Below, one piece after another: positions 1 through 13,100 of a DNA stretch of 64,000 nt. A program made the position numbers and the translations under genes. How positions within the stretch are numbered: the stretch's first letter is position 1; each line of letters opens with the position of its first letter. The stretch spans positions 115,740 through 179,739 of the forward strand of contig NZ_BSTR01000001.1 of assembly GCF_030269645.1 (NCBI RefSeq), given 5' to 3'. Source of the stretch: Actinokineospora sp. NBRC 105648 (lineage in GTDB: Bacteria > Actinomycetota > Actinomycetes > Mycobacteriales > Pseudonocardiaceae). Below the pieces are notes generated by a model. That model ran no database searches. It saw nothing but the letters and a program-made list of their open reading frames with translations, and had not been told where the DNA came from.

Positions 1-1
1 G

Positions 2-3000
2 GAAGACCTGTGGCGCTTGGTGTCCGAGGGAACCGACGCGCTCGGCCCACTGCCGACTGACCGTGGCTGGGACCTCGCCGCGCTGCCCGGCTCACCCGAG
101 GGCGGGTTCGTCGCCGACGCGGGTGCGTTCGACCCCGGCTTCTTCGGCATCTCGCCGCGTGAGGCGCTGGCGATGGACCCGCAGCAGCGGTTGCTGCTCA
201 CAGCCTGTTGGGAGGCGGTGGAACGGGCGCGGATCGACCCGGGATCGTTGCGGGGCAGCCGGACCGGTGTGTACGCGGGCGTGATGTACAACGACTACGC
301 CACCTCCGTGCCGCCCGAGGCGTTGGACGGGTTCCTGGGGACCAGCAACGCCAACAGCGTGCTGTCCGGCCGGGTCGCTTACAGCCTCGGCCTCGAGGGT
401 CCTGCGGTCACTGTGGACACAGCGTGCTCGTCGTCGTTGGTGGCAATGCATTTGGCGGCACAGTCTTTGCGGCTCGGTGAGTGCTCGTTGGCGCTGGCGG
501 GCGGCGTGACTGTCATGGCCGGGCCGATGATGTTCGCTGGCTTCGGCTTCGAGGAGGGCACGGCCGGGGACGGGCGGTGCAAGTCTTTCGCCGAGGCGGC
601 CGACGGCACGGGCTGGGGCGAGGGCGTCGGTGTCCTGCTGCTGGAGAAGCTGTCGGACGCGCAGCGCAACGGACACCGTGTGCTGGCGCTCGTGCGCGGG
701 TCAGCGGTGAACTCCGACGGTGCGTCGAGTGGCTTGACGGCGCCGAATGGGCCCGCGCAGCAGCGGGTGATCGAGGCCGCGTTGGCATCGGCGCGGCTGC
801 TGCCGTCCGATGTGGACGCTGTGGAGGCGCACGGCACTGGAACTGTGCTGGGCGACCCGATCGAGGCGCAGGCGCTGCTGTCGGTGTACGGGCAGGACCG
901 GACCGAACCGCTGTGGTTGGGGTCGGTGAAGTCGAACATCGGTCACACCCAAGCGGCCGCGGGCGTGGCTGGTGTGATCAAGATGGTGTCCGCGCTGCAA
1001 GAGGGCGTGTTGCCCGCGACGCTGCACGTGGACGCGCCGTCATCGCACGTGGACTGGACTTCCGGTGCGGTCTCGCTGCTCACGGCGTCGCGCCCGTGGC
1101 CGTCGGTGGACCGACCCCGGCGGGCGGCGGTGTCGTCGTTCGGGGTGAGCGGGACCAACGCGCACGTGATCTTGGAGCAGGCGCCGGTTCCCGCTTCTTC
1201 CCCTGCTGGCGGAGAACCATTGGGGCCACTGCCTTTCTTGGTTTCCGCTCGCTCGGTCGAGGGGTTGCGCGATCAAGCCGCGCGGCTGCTGGCGTTGTCG
1301 GCCGCGCCTGCTGACCTGGCTTACTCGCTGGCCACCACCCGGGCCAGCCTCGACCACCGGGCCGTGGTGCTCGCCGATGATCCGTTGCCCGGCCTGCGGG
1401 CGTTGGCCGCCGGGGTCGAGTCCCCGGAGGTGATCACCGGCAGTGGTGCGGGCCAGGTCGGGTTCCTGTTCACCGGGCAGGGGTCGCAGCGGTCCGGGAT
1501 GGGCCTGGCGCTGCGGGTGTTCCCGGCCTTCGCCACGGCGTTCGACGAGGCGATCACGTTGCTGGGGCTGCACCTGTCGACGTTCGAGGACGACCTGGCA
1601 CCCACTGAGCTGGCCCAGCCCGCCTTGTTCGCGCTCGAGGTGGCGCTGTTCCGGCTACTGGAGTCCTGGGGTCTGCGCCCGGACTTCCTGGTCGGCCACT
1701 CGATCGGCGAGCTGTCCGCCGCGCACGTGGCGGGCGTGCTCTCGCTCTCCGACGCGTGCGCGCTCGTGTCGGCTCGGGGTAGGTTGATGGGCGCGCTACC
1801 ACCTGGTGGTGCGATGTTGGCCGTTGAGGCGGACTCCGTCGAGTTGCCTGATGGCGTCGACCTGGCGGCGGTCAACGGGCCGGGATCGCTTGTGGTGTCG
1901 GGAAGTGCGGACGCCGTAGCCCAGTTCGAGTCCGAGCTGCGGGCCAAGGGGACGCGGGTCAAGCGACTGACGGTGTCCCACGCCTTCCACTCCCGCCTGA
2001 TGGACCCGATGCTCGATGAGTTCACCGCGGTGGCTCGCGGCCTGTCCTACCGCTCGCCGACCATCCCGATCTTGTCCACAGTGGACGAGTCGGTGACCTT
2101 TGACGCCGCCTACTGGGTGCGGCAGGTCCGCTCGACGGTGCGCTTCAGCAACGCGGTGGCCCTTGCCGCTGATCAGGGCGTGACCCGGTGGGTCGAACTG
2201 GGCCCGGACGGTGTCCTGTCCGCGCGAGTGTCCGGCGTGGCGCTGGCCACTCAACGCACCGGCCGCGACGACGTGGCCACCCTGCTCCGAGCGGTCGCGG
2301 GTGCGCACGTGCACGGTGTCCCGGTCGACTGGCGTGCCGTGCTCGACGGCTGGGGCGGCCAAGTGATCGACCTGCCCACCTACGCGTTCCAGAACGAAGT
2401 CTACTGGCCGACCCGCGCCGCTGACACCGCGCTGTGGCGCTACCGGGCCGAGTGGACGCCGATCGCGTTGCCGTCCGCACCGGTCCTCACCGGCACCTGG
2501 CTGTTGGCGGAACCTCCCGGCCACGATGGTTCCGGCATCGCTGACGCACTGCGGGCGCACGGCGCGACCGTTATCCGTGGTGGCCTGGACGACGTGGTCG
2601 GCACCCCGACCGGCGTGCTGTCGCTGCTCGGGCTCATGGACACGCTCGCACTGGTGCAAGCGCTGGCGGACAAAGAAACCCGGCTCTGGGTCGCGACTTC
2701 GGGATCTTCACCCGACAACGCCGCGCTGTGGGGGTTCGGGCGCAGTGTCGCGCTGGAGTTCCCCCGTCTGTGGGGCGGATTGGTCGAGTTGCCGCCGCAG
2801 CTCGACGACCACGTCGCCACCGCGTTGGCGGGTGTGCTGACCGGAACCGGGGAAGACCAGGTGCGGATCGGCGCGGTCGTCGAGGGCAGGCGGCTGCGCA
2901 GAGCACCGACGCCGAACGGGTCCTGGCGTCCACAAGGGACTGTTTTGATCACCGGCGGGACCGGTGCGCTGGGTACTGAGGTGGCGCGCTGGGCGGCGCG

Positions 3001-3930
3001 TTCGGCCGGGCGGGTCGTCTTGGTGAGCAGGCGAGGCCCAGACGCGCCCGGCGCCGCGGAGCTTGCCGCCGAGCTGGGCGCTGTCGTGGTGGCGTGCGAT
3101 CTCGCGGACCGATCCGCGGTGTCGGCGCTGGTCGCGGCGTACCCGCCGGATGCCGTCGTGCACGCCGCCGGTGTCGGCGGCCTCGGACGAGTTCCCGAGC
3201 TGGATGCCGTCAGCCTGTCGGAGACCCTGTCGGGCAAGGCCGCGGGCGCGGAGTACCTGGACGAGCTGTGCCCGGACGTCGAGGCCTTCGTGTTGTTCTC
3301 CTCGGCCGCCGCCACCTGGGGCGGCGCCAACCAGGCGGCCTACGCGGCCGCCAACGCCTACCTCGACGGCCTCGCCGAACGCCGGCACTCGCGCGGCCAG
3401 GCTGCCACGTCGATCGCCTGGGGAGCCTGGGAAGGCGCCGGTATGGCCGCAGGGTCGACCGACGAGCTGGCCCGGCGTGGTGTGCTGGTCATGGCGCCGG
3501 ATCGCGCGCTCGCCGCGATGGCGGAGGCGGTCGGCTCGGGTGAGACCGTGGTGACCGTGGCAGGCGTCGACTGGACACGTTTCGGCCCCGCCTTCACCGC
3601 TTCCCGGCCTAGCCCGCTGCTCGCCGAGCTGCTGGCGGATCCGGTCGAGGTGGTCGACTCCGGCTGGTTCCTCGACCAGCTGACGGCCACCCCCGCTCAC
3701 GAGCGTGCGGAGCTGGTCTTGGACTTGGTGCGCACCCAGGCAGCGGCAGTACTGGGACACGCCGGCACCTCGGGGATCGAGGCTGGCCGAGCGTTCCGCG
3801 ACCTCGGGTTCGACTCGCTGACCGCGGTCGAGATGCGCAACCGGCTCAACGCCGCCACCGGTCTACCGCTGTTGGCCACGGTCGTCTTCGACTATCCGAC
3901 ACCGGGTGAGCTTGCCGCGCACCTGGTGGC
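2..3930 (+). other. PKS module (partial KS)-AT-KR-ACP; malonyl, A-type ketoreduction
   Basis: This is the only module of the truncated PKS. There is no DH or ER, so the product of this extension is a beta-hydroxy thioester. The KR has the full set of catalytic residues (Lys in LSGKAAG, Ser in LFSSAAA, Tyr and Asn in [11 protein letters not shown]). Chain position is unknown because the gene lies upstream of the loading-module gene. Confidence 0.85.
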
Positions 3931-4150
3931 CGAGTTCGGTCTCGACGCCGATGACCAGTCCGATGACCAGGACGTGCGGGCGGCGCTGGCCGCCATCCCG
4001 CTGTCCCGGTTGCGGGAGGCGGGTCTGCTGGACCCGTTGCTGCGGCTGGCAGGCCTGGACGTGCCTGCCGAGTCGGCGCCCAGCGACCTGGACACATTGG
4101 ACGGTGAGGACCTGCTGCGACTGGTCGCCGCGACCGACGGGGAGAACTGA
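2..4150 (+). CDS. Modular type I PKS, 5'-truncated by window edge: KS-AT(malonyl)-KR(A-type)-ACP + C-terminal docking
   Basis: The reading frame is open from base 2 and starts inside a ketosynthase ([10 protein letters not shown]...PTDRGW), so the true start lies before the window. The internal TTG at 17 is not a credible start. One module is seen: KS (to about 1195; catalytic Cys codon 425-427 in DTACSSS, then EAHGTGT and KSNIGHT), AT (about 1440-2400; GHSIGE Ser codon 1700-1702, HAFH at 1979), KR (about 2930-3500) and ACP (DLGFDSL, Ser codon 3815-3817). The AT motifs predict malonyl-CoA. The KR has no LDD motif and has Trp (codon 3317-3319) upstream of its catalytic Tyr (3341-3343), which predicts an A-type (L-configured) hydroxyl. 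The tail contains the helix [17 protein letters not shown] and then an acidic end, typical of a C-terminal docking domain. The next PKS starts 2 bases after the stop. The KS segment just after the active site is unusual (see findings). Confidence 0.97.
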   Translation, partial: EDLWRLVSEGTDALGPLPTDRGWDLAALPGSPEGGFVADAGAFDPGFFGISPREALAMDPQQRLLLTACWEAVERARIDPGSLRGSRTGVYAGVMYNDYATSVPPEALDGFLGTSNANSVLSGRVAYSLGLEGPAVTVDTACSSSLVAMHLAAQSLRLGECSLALAGGVTVMAGPMMFAGFGFEEGTAGDGRCKSFAEAADGTGWGEGVGVLLLEKLSDAQRNGHRVLALVRGSAVNSDGASSGLTAPNGPAQQRVIEAALASARLLPSDVDAVEAHGTGTVLGDPIEAQALLSVYGQDRTEPLWLGSVKSNIGHTQAAAGVAGVIKMVSALQEGVLPATLHVDAPSSHVDWTSGAVSLLTASRPWPSVDRPRRAAVSSFGVSGTNAHVILEQAPVPASSPAGGEPLGPLPFLVSARSVEGLRDQAARLLALSAAPADLAYSLATTRASLDHRAVVLADDPLPGLRALAAGVESPEVITGSGAGQVGFLFTGQGSQRSGMGLALRVFPAFATAFDEAITLLGLHLSTFEDDLAPTELAQPALFALEVALFRLLESWGLRPDFLVGHSIGELSAAHVAGVLSLSDACALVSARGRLMGALPPGGAMLAVEADSVELPDGVDLAAVNGPGSLVVSGSADAVAQFESELRAKGTRVKRLTVSHAFHSRLMDPMLDEFTAVARGLSYRSPTIPILSTVDESVTFDAAYWVRQVRSTVRFSNAVALAADQGVTRWVELGPDGVLSARVSGVALATQRTGRDDVATLLRAVAGAHVHGVPVDWRAVLDGWGGQVIDLPTYAFQNEVYWPTRAADTALWRYRAEWTPIALPSAPVLTGTWLLAEPPGHDGSGIADALRAHGATVIRGGLDDVVGTPTGVLSLLGLMDTLALVQALADKETRLWVATSGSSPDNAALWGFGRSVALEFPRLWGGLVELPPQLDDHVATALAGVLTGTGEDQVRIGAVVEGRRLRRAPTPNGSWRPQGTVLITGGTGALGTEVARWAARSAGRVVLVSRRGPDAPGAAELAAELGAVVVACDLADRSAVSALVAAYPPDAVVHAAGVGGLGRVPELDAVSLSETLSGKAAGAEYLDELCPDVEAFVLFSSAAATWGGANQAAYAAANAYLDGLAERRHSRGQAATSIAWGAWEGAGMAAGSTDELARRGVLVMAPDRALAAMAEAVGSGETVVTVAGVDWTRFGPAFTASRPSPLLAELLADPVEVVDSGWFLDQLTATPAHERAELVLDLVRTQAAAVLGHAGTSGIEAGRAFRDLGFDSLTAVEMRNRLNAATGLPLLATVVFDYPTPGELAAHLVAEFGLDADDQSDDQDVRAALAAIPLSRLREAGLLDPLLRLAGLDVPAESAPSDLDTLDGEDLLRLVAATDGEN

Positions 4151-4152
4151 GC

Positions 4153-7100
4153 ATGTCCGCCTCCATCGAGCAGTACGTCGAGGCGCTGCGCACCTCGCTG
4201 AAGGAGACCGAGCGGCTCAAGGCGCGCAACCGCGAACTGGCCGACGCCGCGCACGAGCCGATCGCCATCGTGGGGATGGCCTGCCGGCTCCCGGGCGGCG
4301 TCGACTCCCCGGAAGCGTTGTGGGAGCTGGTCTCCACCGGTGGGGACGGGATCTCCGACTTTCCCACCGACCGTGGGTGGGACTTGGGCGTGCTCTACGA
4401 CCCGGAGTCCTCGCGGGCGGGGACGTCGTACTCGCGCCAGGGTGGTTTCGTGCACGACGCCGGGTGGTTCGACCCGGCGTTCTTCGGCATCTCGCCCCGT
4501 GAAGCCGCTGCGATGGACCCCCAGCAGCGATTGCTGTTGGAGACCTCGTGGGAGGTGTTCGAGCGGGCGGGCATCGACCCGCAGTCGTTGAAGGGGAGTC
4601 GCACGGGTGTCTTCGTGGGTGCGGCCACCTCCGGCTACGCGACCGCCGACGCTGAGGGGTACGGGCTCACCGGCACCGCGACGAGCGTCCTCAGCGGGCG
4701 TGTCGCTTATGTTCTAGGGCTTGAGGGTCCTGCTGTCACCGTCGATACGGCGTGTTCGTCGTCGTTGGTGGCTTTGCACATGGCAGCGCGTTCGCTGCGC
4801 GCGGGTGAGTGCACGCTGGCCATCGCGGGCGGCGTGACGGTGATGGCCTCGCCTGCGGCGTTCGTGGAGTTCAGCCGCCAGCGCGGGCTCGCCGCCGACG
4901 GTCGCTGCAAGTCGTTCGCGGCGGGTGCCGACGGCACCGGGTGGTCCGAGGGTGTCGCGCTCCTCCTCGTCGAGCGGCTGGCCGACGCCCAGCGTCACGG
5001 CCATCGTGTGCTTGCCGTGGTGCGTGGGTCCGCGGTGAACTCCGACGGTGCGTCGAACGGTTTGACCGCTCCGAACGGGCCCTCCCAGCGCCGGGTGATC
5101 CTGGACGCCCTGGCCTCTGCTCGACTGCTGCCATCTGATGTGGACGCTGTGGAGGCGCACGGGACCGGGACCGTCCTCGGCGACCCGATCGAAGCCTCAG
5201 CGCTGTTGGCGGTATACGGCCAAGAGCGGGCCGAGCCGCTGTGGTTGGGGTCGGTGAAGTCGAACATCGGCCACACGCAGGCGGCCGCCGGTGTCGCCGG
5301 TGTGATCAAGGTGGTCCAATCCCTCCGGCACGGCGTGCTGCCCGCGACGTTGCATGTGGACGCGCCGTCGTCGCATGTGGACTGGTCGACTGGCGCTGTC
5401 TCGCTGCTGACCGAGCCGCGCCCGTGGCCGTCGGTCGACCGGCCGCTGCGGGCGGGTGTGTCGTCGTTCGGTGTCAGCGGTACGAACGCGCACACGATCA
5501 TCGAGCAGGCGCCTGGCGCAGTGGCCGAGCCTGGTGCGGACGAAGAGCTGCCCTGGTTCCTGTCTGGCCGCACTCCGGGTGCTGTTCGCGCACTCGCGGG
5601 TCGCTTGCGGGGTGTCGAGGAGTCGGTCGCGGATGTGGCGTTCTCGCTGGCCACGACCCGTGCCGCGCTGGAACACCGGGCAGTCGTGCTGCCGGGCGCG
5701 GACCGTGCCGCCGCGTTGACCGCGTTGGCCGCGGGTGTGGCCGACGAGTCCACAGTGGTGGGTGAAGTGGTGGCCGGGAAGGTGGCTTTCCTGTTCACCG
5801 GCCAGGGCGCGCAGCGTGCCGGGATGGGGCTCGCGCTGCGCGCCTTTCCGGTCTTCGGCACCGCGTTCGACGACGTGTGCGCCCGACTCGGTTTGGACGT
5901 CGCGGTGTTCTCCGGGCCGGACCTCGATCGCACGGAGCTGACCCAGCCCGCGCTGTTCGCTCTCGAGGTGGCCCTGTTCCGGCTCGCCGAGTCGTGGGGT
6001 GTCGTGCCGCAGTGCGTGGTCGGCCACTCGGTGGGCGAGATCGCCGCCGCCCACGTTGCCGGTGTGCTGTCCCTCGATGACGCGTGCACCCTGGTGTCGG
6101 CCCGCGCCCGCCTGATGGGTGCCCTGCCTGCGGGCGGCGCCATGCTGGCGGTCGAGTCGGCGTCCGTGGACCTGCCGCTGGACCTCGACCTGGCCGCGGT
6201 CAACGGTCCACGCTCCTTGGTGGTGTCAGGCCCCGCCGACGCCGTGGCCGCCTTCGAGGCGTCCCTGAGCGGCGTGCGGGTCAAACGCCTACCGGTTTCG
6301 CACGCCTTCCACTCCCGCTTGATGGACCCCATGCTCGACGAGTTCGCCGCCGTGGTGTCCGGCCTGACCTTCAACGCCCCGACGATCCCGATGACGCCCA
6401 CCGCCCCCGGCTCGGTGGACACACCGGAGTACTGGGTGGGTCAGGTCCGCTCCACCGTGCGGTTCGCGGACGCTGTGACCACGTTGCACGACAAGGGTTT
6501 CACCCGCTTTGTCGAGGTTGGTCCAGGCGGTGTGTTGTCCGCCGCCGTTCGGTCCTGTGTGGACGATGCGGTCACCATCCCACTCCAACGCGCCTCGCTC
6601 GACGAGCTGACAGCGTGGTGGCGCGCCCTCGGATCGGCCTACGTCGCGGGTATCCCCATCACCTGGCCGCACCCCGGGCGGGTGGTGGACCTGCCCACGT
6701 ACCCCTTTCAGCGGTCGCACTTCTGGCCGTTGCCGCCCGCGGCCGCGAGCCCCCGCTACAAGATCGAGTGGACGCCGCTGCCCTCTCCCGTCGCGACCTT
6801 GACCGGCAGCTGGCACATCCTCACCCGAGACCCGGCCGACCCCGTGGCTACCTGGTGCGCCGAGGCCCTGCGTGGTCACGGTGCCACCGTGACCACCGGC
6901 CCTGTCCTTTCCCCAGCTGACGGCGTGTTGTCCCTGCTCACGGACACGCACCCCGAACACCCGGATTTGACTCAAGGGGTAGTGGACACCCTCGCCCTGC
7001 TCCAAGACGCGACCGCGACCCGGGTCTGGATCGCCACCCAGGGTGCCGTAGTCGTCGGTGAGGAAGAGTTGGTCAACCCTGGCGCCGCCCCGCTGTGGGC

Positions 7101-10100
7101 GCTGGCCCGGGTGGCCGCCCTGGAGTTCCCCCAGCGGTGGGGAGGAGCGATCGACCTACCGCCCGTCCTCGACGCTGCCGCCGCTGGTCTTCTGGTCTCC
7201 GCCCTGAACGGCGTCGAAGACCAGGTCGCCATCCGGTCCGCCGCACCTGAGCCGGACCTCTTCTCCGCGTCTGCCCGTCGGGAGGCTCCCGCTCTGGCGG
7301 AGTCCGTTGAGTCCGCCCAGTCGAAGGCCCTCGCCGCTGTTCCTGAGGGGGCCCTTGCTGCCCTTGAGCCAGTGGGCTCCCCTCTGCACCCTGACTCCGC
7401 TGAAGGGAATGCCGCGTCCCTCTCTGCTGGTCCCGCCCGCCGCGTCGAGCTTGGTCGGGGTGTGCCCGCTGGTGCCGTGCGGGTGGAGTCGTCCACCCAG
7501 GTCGAAGGCGGGTCACACGGGGTTTCCGCTGCGCCGCTCGATGCCTCTTCGGTCCTGCCCAGTGAGTCCGGACTGCCCATTCCGTCCGGCATCACCGCGC
7601 GGCTCCGCTCACCCAGCGCGTTCGGGCTGTACGGGCGCCGGTTGGCTCCCGCTCCGGTAGTCCCCGCCGAGCCGTGGCGGGCGCGGGGCACTGTCCTGGT
7701 GACCGGGGGCACCGGTGCGCTCGGTGCTCACGTTGCCCGGTGGCTCGCCGGTCGCGGGGCCGAGCACTTGGTGCTCACCAGCCGACGGGGGCCTGCTGCG
7801 CCCGGGGCGGTGGAGCTCGCCGCGGACTTGGAGGCCGGGGGCGTTCGGGTCACCATCGCGGCGTGTGATGTCTCCGATGTCGACGCCTTGGCCGCGCTGC
7901 TCGCCGCCCACCCGCCGACGTCGGTCTTCCACGCGGCGGGCAGCGGTGAGTTCGGCCCGCTGCGCACGGCGACTCCGGCGGACTTCGCCGAGGTCATGTC
8001 CGCCAAGGTCACCGGCGCCCACAACCTCGCCGCCGCCCTGCCGGACCTGGACCGCTTCGTGCTGTTCTCCTCGGTGGCCGCGGTGTGGGGCAGTGGGTCG
8101 CAGGCCGCCTATGCCGTCGCCAACGCCGCACTGGACGCCCTCGCCCAGCAGGTGGGCGCCGTGTCGGTCGCCTGGGGTCCGTGGGCGGGCTCGGGCATGG
8201 CGGGTGCTGAGTCCACTGTGGACTACCTGCGCAAGCGCGGGCTCAACCCGATGGAGCCCGCCGCCGCGATCGCCGCCCTCGGCCAGGCCGTCGACGCCCG
8301 CGAGAGCGTGACGGTGGCCGACGTCGACTGGCCCCGGTTCATCCCCACCTTCACCGCGAGCCGCCCCAACCAGCTCTTCGAGGCGCTGGCTCCCCGGGTC
8401 GGGCCGCCGCCTGTCGCCGCGCGGGTGGTGGACCTGGACGAGCGCGCCCTGCTGGAGCTGGTCCGCACCGAGGTCGCCGCCGTGCTCGGCCACGCGGACG
8501 TGGCGGGGGTGGGTCCGCGCAGGTCGTTCAGCGACCTCGGGTTCGACTCGCTGACCGCCGTCGAGCTCCGCGACCGCCTCGCCGGAGCCACCGGCCTACG
8601 ACTTCCCACGACCATGGTCTTCGACCACCCCACCCCCACCGCCCTGGCCGCTGACCTGCGGATACGCCTCGAAAAGTTATCCACAATCCATCCACAGCCC
8701 CCGCCGCGGAGCCCCGATTCACCCGCCGCCCCGGTAGACTGGCCTGGGGCCGCCCCCCGGGTTGGGTGGGGGACGTCCTCATGGGGAGTGGGGGGTTCAA
8801 AGGAGTCTTTGGGGGCCGGGGCCGGGGCCGGGGCCGGGGCCGGGGCGGTCGCGGTGGTGGGGATGGCGTGTCGGTATCCGGGGGGTGTGCGGTCGCCGGA
8901 GGGGTTGTGGGATCTCGTCTTGCGGGGGGCGGATGGGGTCGCGGCGTTCCCGGATGACCGTGGGTGGGATCTTGGTCGGGTTTACGACCCCGATGGTGGC
9001 GACGGCACCTCCTACGTTCGCGAGGGTGCGTTCATCGACGGTGTCGCCGAGTTCGACGCGACCTTCTTCGGGATCTCGCCGCGTGAGGCGTTGGCGATGG
9101 ATCCGCAGCAGCGGTTGCTTCTGCAAGCCAGTTGGGAGGCCTTCGAGCGGGCGGGGATCGACCCGGAGTCGTTACGTGGCAGTCGGACTGGCGTGTACGC
9201 GGGTACCAGCGGTCAGGACTACCCGATGTTGCTCGCGGGGGCTCGTGATGTCAGCGAAGGTCATCAGGGGACTGGGAACTCTGCCTCTGTCCTTTCGGGA
9301 CGGATTGCGTACACCTTCGGGCTCGAAGGGCCGACGCTGACGGTCGATACCGCCTGTTCTAGCAGTCTGGTCGCGTTGCACTTGGCCGTGCGGGCGCTGC
9401 GGCAGGGCGAGTGCGATCTGGCGTTGGCCGGTGGTGCGACCGTGATGGCGACGCCGACGGCGTTCGTGGAGTTCAGCCGTCAGCTCGGGCTCGCGGGGGA
9501 CGGGCGGTGCAAGTCGTTCGCTGACGCCGCCGATGGCACCGGCTGGGGTGAGGGTGTCGGTGTGGTGCTGGTGGAGCGGCTCTCCGACGCGATCGCCAAC
9601 GGCCACCCGGTGCTGGCGGTCATCCGGGGCAGCGCGGTCAACTCCGACGGTGCCTCCAACGGCCTCACCGCGCCCAACGGTCCCTCGCAGCAGCGGGTAA
9701 TCCACCAGGCGCTCGCCGACGCGCGGCTGGAAGCGTCCGATGTAGACGTCGTGGAAGCACACGGCACGGGCACCCGGCTCGGTGATCCGATCGAGGCGCA
9801 GGCCCTGCTCGCCACCTACGGCCAACACCGGGACGAGCCGCTCTACCTCGGCTCAGTCAAGTCGAACCTCGGCCACACGCAGGCGGCCTCCGGTGTCGCC
9901 GGTGTGATCAAGATGGTGATGGCGCTGCGCCACGGCATCTTGCCGCGGACGCTGCACGTCGACGCGCCGTCGAGTCAGGTCGACTGGACCGAGGGCGCTG
10001 TGGAGCTCCTCGCGCGGCAACGGCCCTGGCCGGACCTGGAGCGGCCGCGCCGGGCCGCGGTGTCGTCGTTCGGCATGAGTGGAACGAATGCGCACGTCAT

Positions 10101-13100
10101 CCTTGAGTCCTATGTGGAAGAGCATCTAGCGCCCGAGGGGCAGCGGCCGAGGGTGGTCGCGTTGCCGATCTCCGCGCACGCCGCCGATCGCCTCGCGGCG
10201 CAGGCGGAGCAGCTGGAAGGTGATCTCGTCGACCTCGCCCAATCGCTCTCGACGCGCGGCGCGTTGGAGCACCGGGCTGTGCTGTTCAACGGCTTGTCCC
10301 TGGACAACGCGGTGATCGGGCGGGCGGACGACGGTCAGACCGCCTTTCTCTTCACTGGCCAGGGCTCCCAACGCGCGGGCATGGGGCGGGAACTGCACCG
10401 GGCTTTCCCGGTCTTCGCCGAGGCATTCGACGCCGTGCGACAGCGGGTGCCGTTCGACGAGGACGACATCGACCAGACCGTGAACGCCCAAGCCGCGCTG
10501 TTCGCCCTGGAAGTGGCGCTGTTCCGGCTCGTGGAGTCTTGGGGTGTGCGCCCAGATGTCCTCATCGGACATTCGGTCGGTGAGCTGGCCGCCGCGCACG
10601 TCGCGGGGGTCCTCGACCTGGACGACGCCTGCACTCTCGTCGCCGCGCGCGCACGGTTGATGCAAGCCCTGCCGACCGGTGGCGCGATGCTCGCCGTCGA
10701 GGCCGATGACCTGGACCTGGGCCCAGGGGTGTGCCTGGCGGCGGTGAACGGGCCGTCCGCGCTGGTCGTCTCCGGTGACGAGGACGCGGTGGCCGCGCTG
10801 GAGGCGAAGTGCCGCGCGGAGGGCCGCAAGGTCAAGCGGCTGGTTGTCTCGCACGCCTTCCACTCCCACCACATGGACCCGATGCTCGACGACTTCGCCA
10901 AGGTCGCCGAGACGCTGACCTACCGCGCGCCGACCATCACCCTTGAGACCACTGTGGATGGTGACCCGGCCACGCCCGGCTACTGGGTTCGCCAGGTGCG
11001 CGAGCCGGTCCGGTTCGCCGAAGCCGTAGCGCGCGCCAGCGGTGTTACCCGCTGCCTTGAGCTGGGACCCGACGGCGTGCTGAGCGCGACGGTGGACCTC
11101 CCCGCCGCGCCCGCGTTGCGCTCCGGTCGCGACGAGGTGGAGACCGTCCTGTGGGCTGTCGCCGAGGTGCACGTGCGCGGCGGCGAGGTCGACTGGCGGG
11201 CGATCACCGCGGGCTGGGGTGGTCGCCGGATCGATCTGCCGACCTACGCGTTCGCTCGCGACCGCTACTGGCCCACCCCGTCCGCGTGGGCTGGCGATGT
11301 CGCCGCCGCCGGACTGGGACTGGTCGACCACTCGCTGTTGGGCGCCGGTGTCGGCGTCGCGGGATCGGCCGGGGTGATCTTCACCGCGCGGCTGTCGACC
11401 CGCAGTCACCCGTGGCTCGCCGACCACCGCGTGCACGGCCGGGTTGTGCTGCCGGGCACGGCATTCGTCGAGTTGGCGTTGCGGGCGGGAGACGCGCTCG
11501 GGCTCGCCACCCTGGACGAACTGGTGCTGCACGCACCACTGGTCCTCGACCGCGCGGTGCAGGTGCAGGTCTCGGTCACCCCTGACGGCGAGGTCGGCGT
11601 GCACGGCCGGGAAGGCGAGGACTCCGGCTGGTCGGACCGGCCCTGGACCCTCCACGCCACTGGCACGCTGAGCGCCGCGGGTGAGTCGAACGCGGTCGTC
11701 GAATGGCCGCCGCCGGGTGAGTCGGTCGACCTGAGCGAGTTGTACACCGACCTCGCCGCCGCCGGGTTGGACTACGGTCCGGCGTTCCAAGGGCTGCGCG
11801 CGGCGTGGCGGGCCGAGGGAGCGGTCTACGCCGAGGTGGCCCTCCCGGACGGCAGCGACGCGACGCGGTTCGGGCTGCACCCGGCCCTCCTGGACGCCGC
11901 GTTGCACGCGCTCGCGGTCGACGTCAGCGGCTCCGGTGGTCCTGGCGTGCCGTTCGCCTGGTCGGGTGTCCGGCTCAGCGCGACCGGGGCGAGTGTCCTG
12001 CGGGTTCGGCTCACCAGCGGCGATGACGGCGTGAGCCTGCACGCGGTCGATCCGGCCGGCGCGCCGGTTGTCTCGGTGGACCGGGTGGTCTTGCGCGCCG
12101 CGGTGGTCGGCGGTTCAGTCGCGCCCCCGTTGCACCGGGTGGCATGGGTCCCGGTCGAGCCGTCCGAGCCGTCCGAGCTGCGGTGGGCGGTGGTCGGTGG
12201 CGACCCGTTCGGCGCGGCGGCGGGTCTGCGGGCAGCCGGTGCGACCGTGGTCGATGCTGATGACGCGGACGTCTTGGTGCTGAGCCCGGTCGGCGATGAT
12301 CGGCTGAACTTGTTGCTAGAGCGGGAAGAGCGGCCGTTGGTCGTGCTGACCCGAGGTGCTGTCGCCGCCGAGCCCGGTGACGATGTCCCGGACGTGGCGG
12401 GCGCCGCGGTGTGGGGATTGCTCCGGTCGGCGCAGACGGAGAACCCGGACTGGGTGCGCTTGGTCGACATCGACGGCGACCCGTGGACCGCCCTCGTGCG
12501 CTCCGGGAGCGAGTCGCAGCTGGCGATCCGGGCGGGCGCGCTCCTCACGCCGCGCGTGGTTCCCGACCCGGGAACGGATCTCGTCGCGCCCAGTGGACCG
12601 TGGCGATTGGACACCACCGAGCGCGGCACGCTGGAGAACCTCGTCCTGCGCCCGTTCGACCACGGCGATCTGTCGGTGGGCGAGGTCCGTGTGTCGGTGC
12701 GGGCGGCCGGGTTGAACTTCCGCGACGTGCTCAACGCGTTGGGCATGTACCCGGGCGAGGTGGCGATCGGCGGCGAGGCCGCGGGCGTGGTCACCGAAGT
12801 GGGCCCGGGCGTCACGCGGTTCGCCGTGGGCGATCGGGTCCTCGGGTTGTTCTCCTCGGCGTTCGCTCCGGTCGCGGTGACCGATGAGCGTTTGCTGGCA
12901 AGACTTCCGGACGACTGGACGTTCGTCGAGGGCGCGTCCATCCCGATCGTCTACGCGACCGCGTACTACGGCTTGGTCGATCTCGGCGGACTTCAGCGAG
13001 GCGAGTCGGTGTTGGTGCACGCGGCTGCCGGCGGCGTCGGCATGGCGGCGGTGCAGATCGCGCGACACCTGGGTGCCGAGGTGTTCGGCACGGCGAGCGC

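Noticed and set aside
17-19. TTG as the start of the first PKS
   Set aside because: The frame is open to base 2 and the preceding codons (EDLWR) belong to the conserved KS start, so the gene is truncated by the window edge.
8677-8685. A replication origin at the DnaA box
   Set aside because: There is one perfect box only, with no cluster of boxes or AT-rich unwinding region, and it lies inside a PKS gene.
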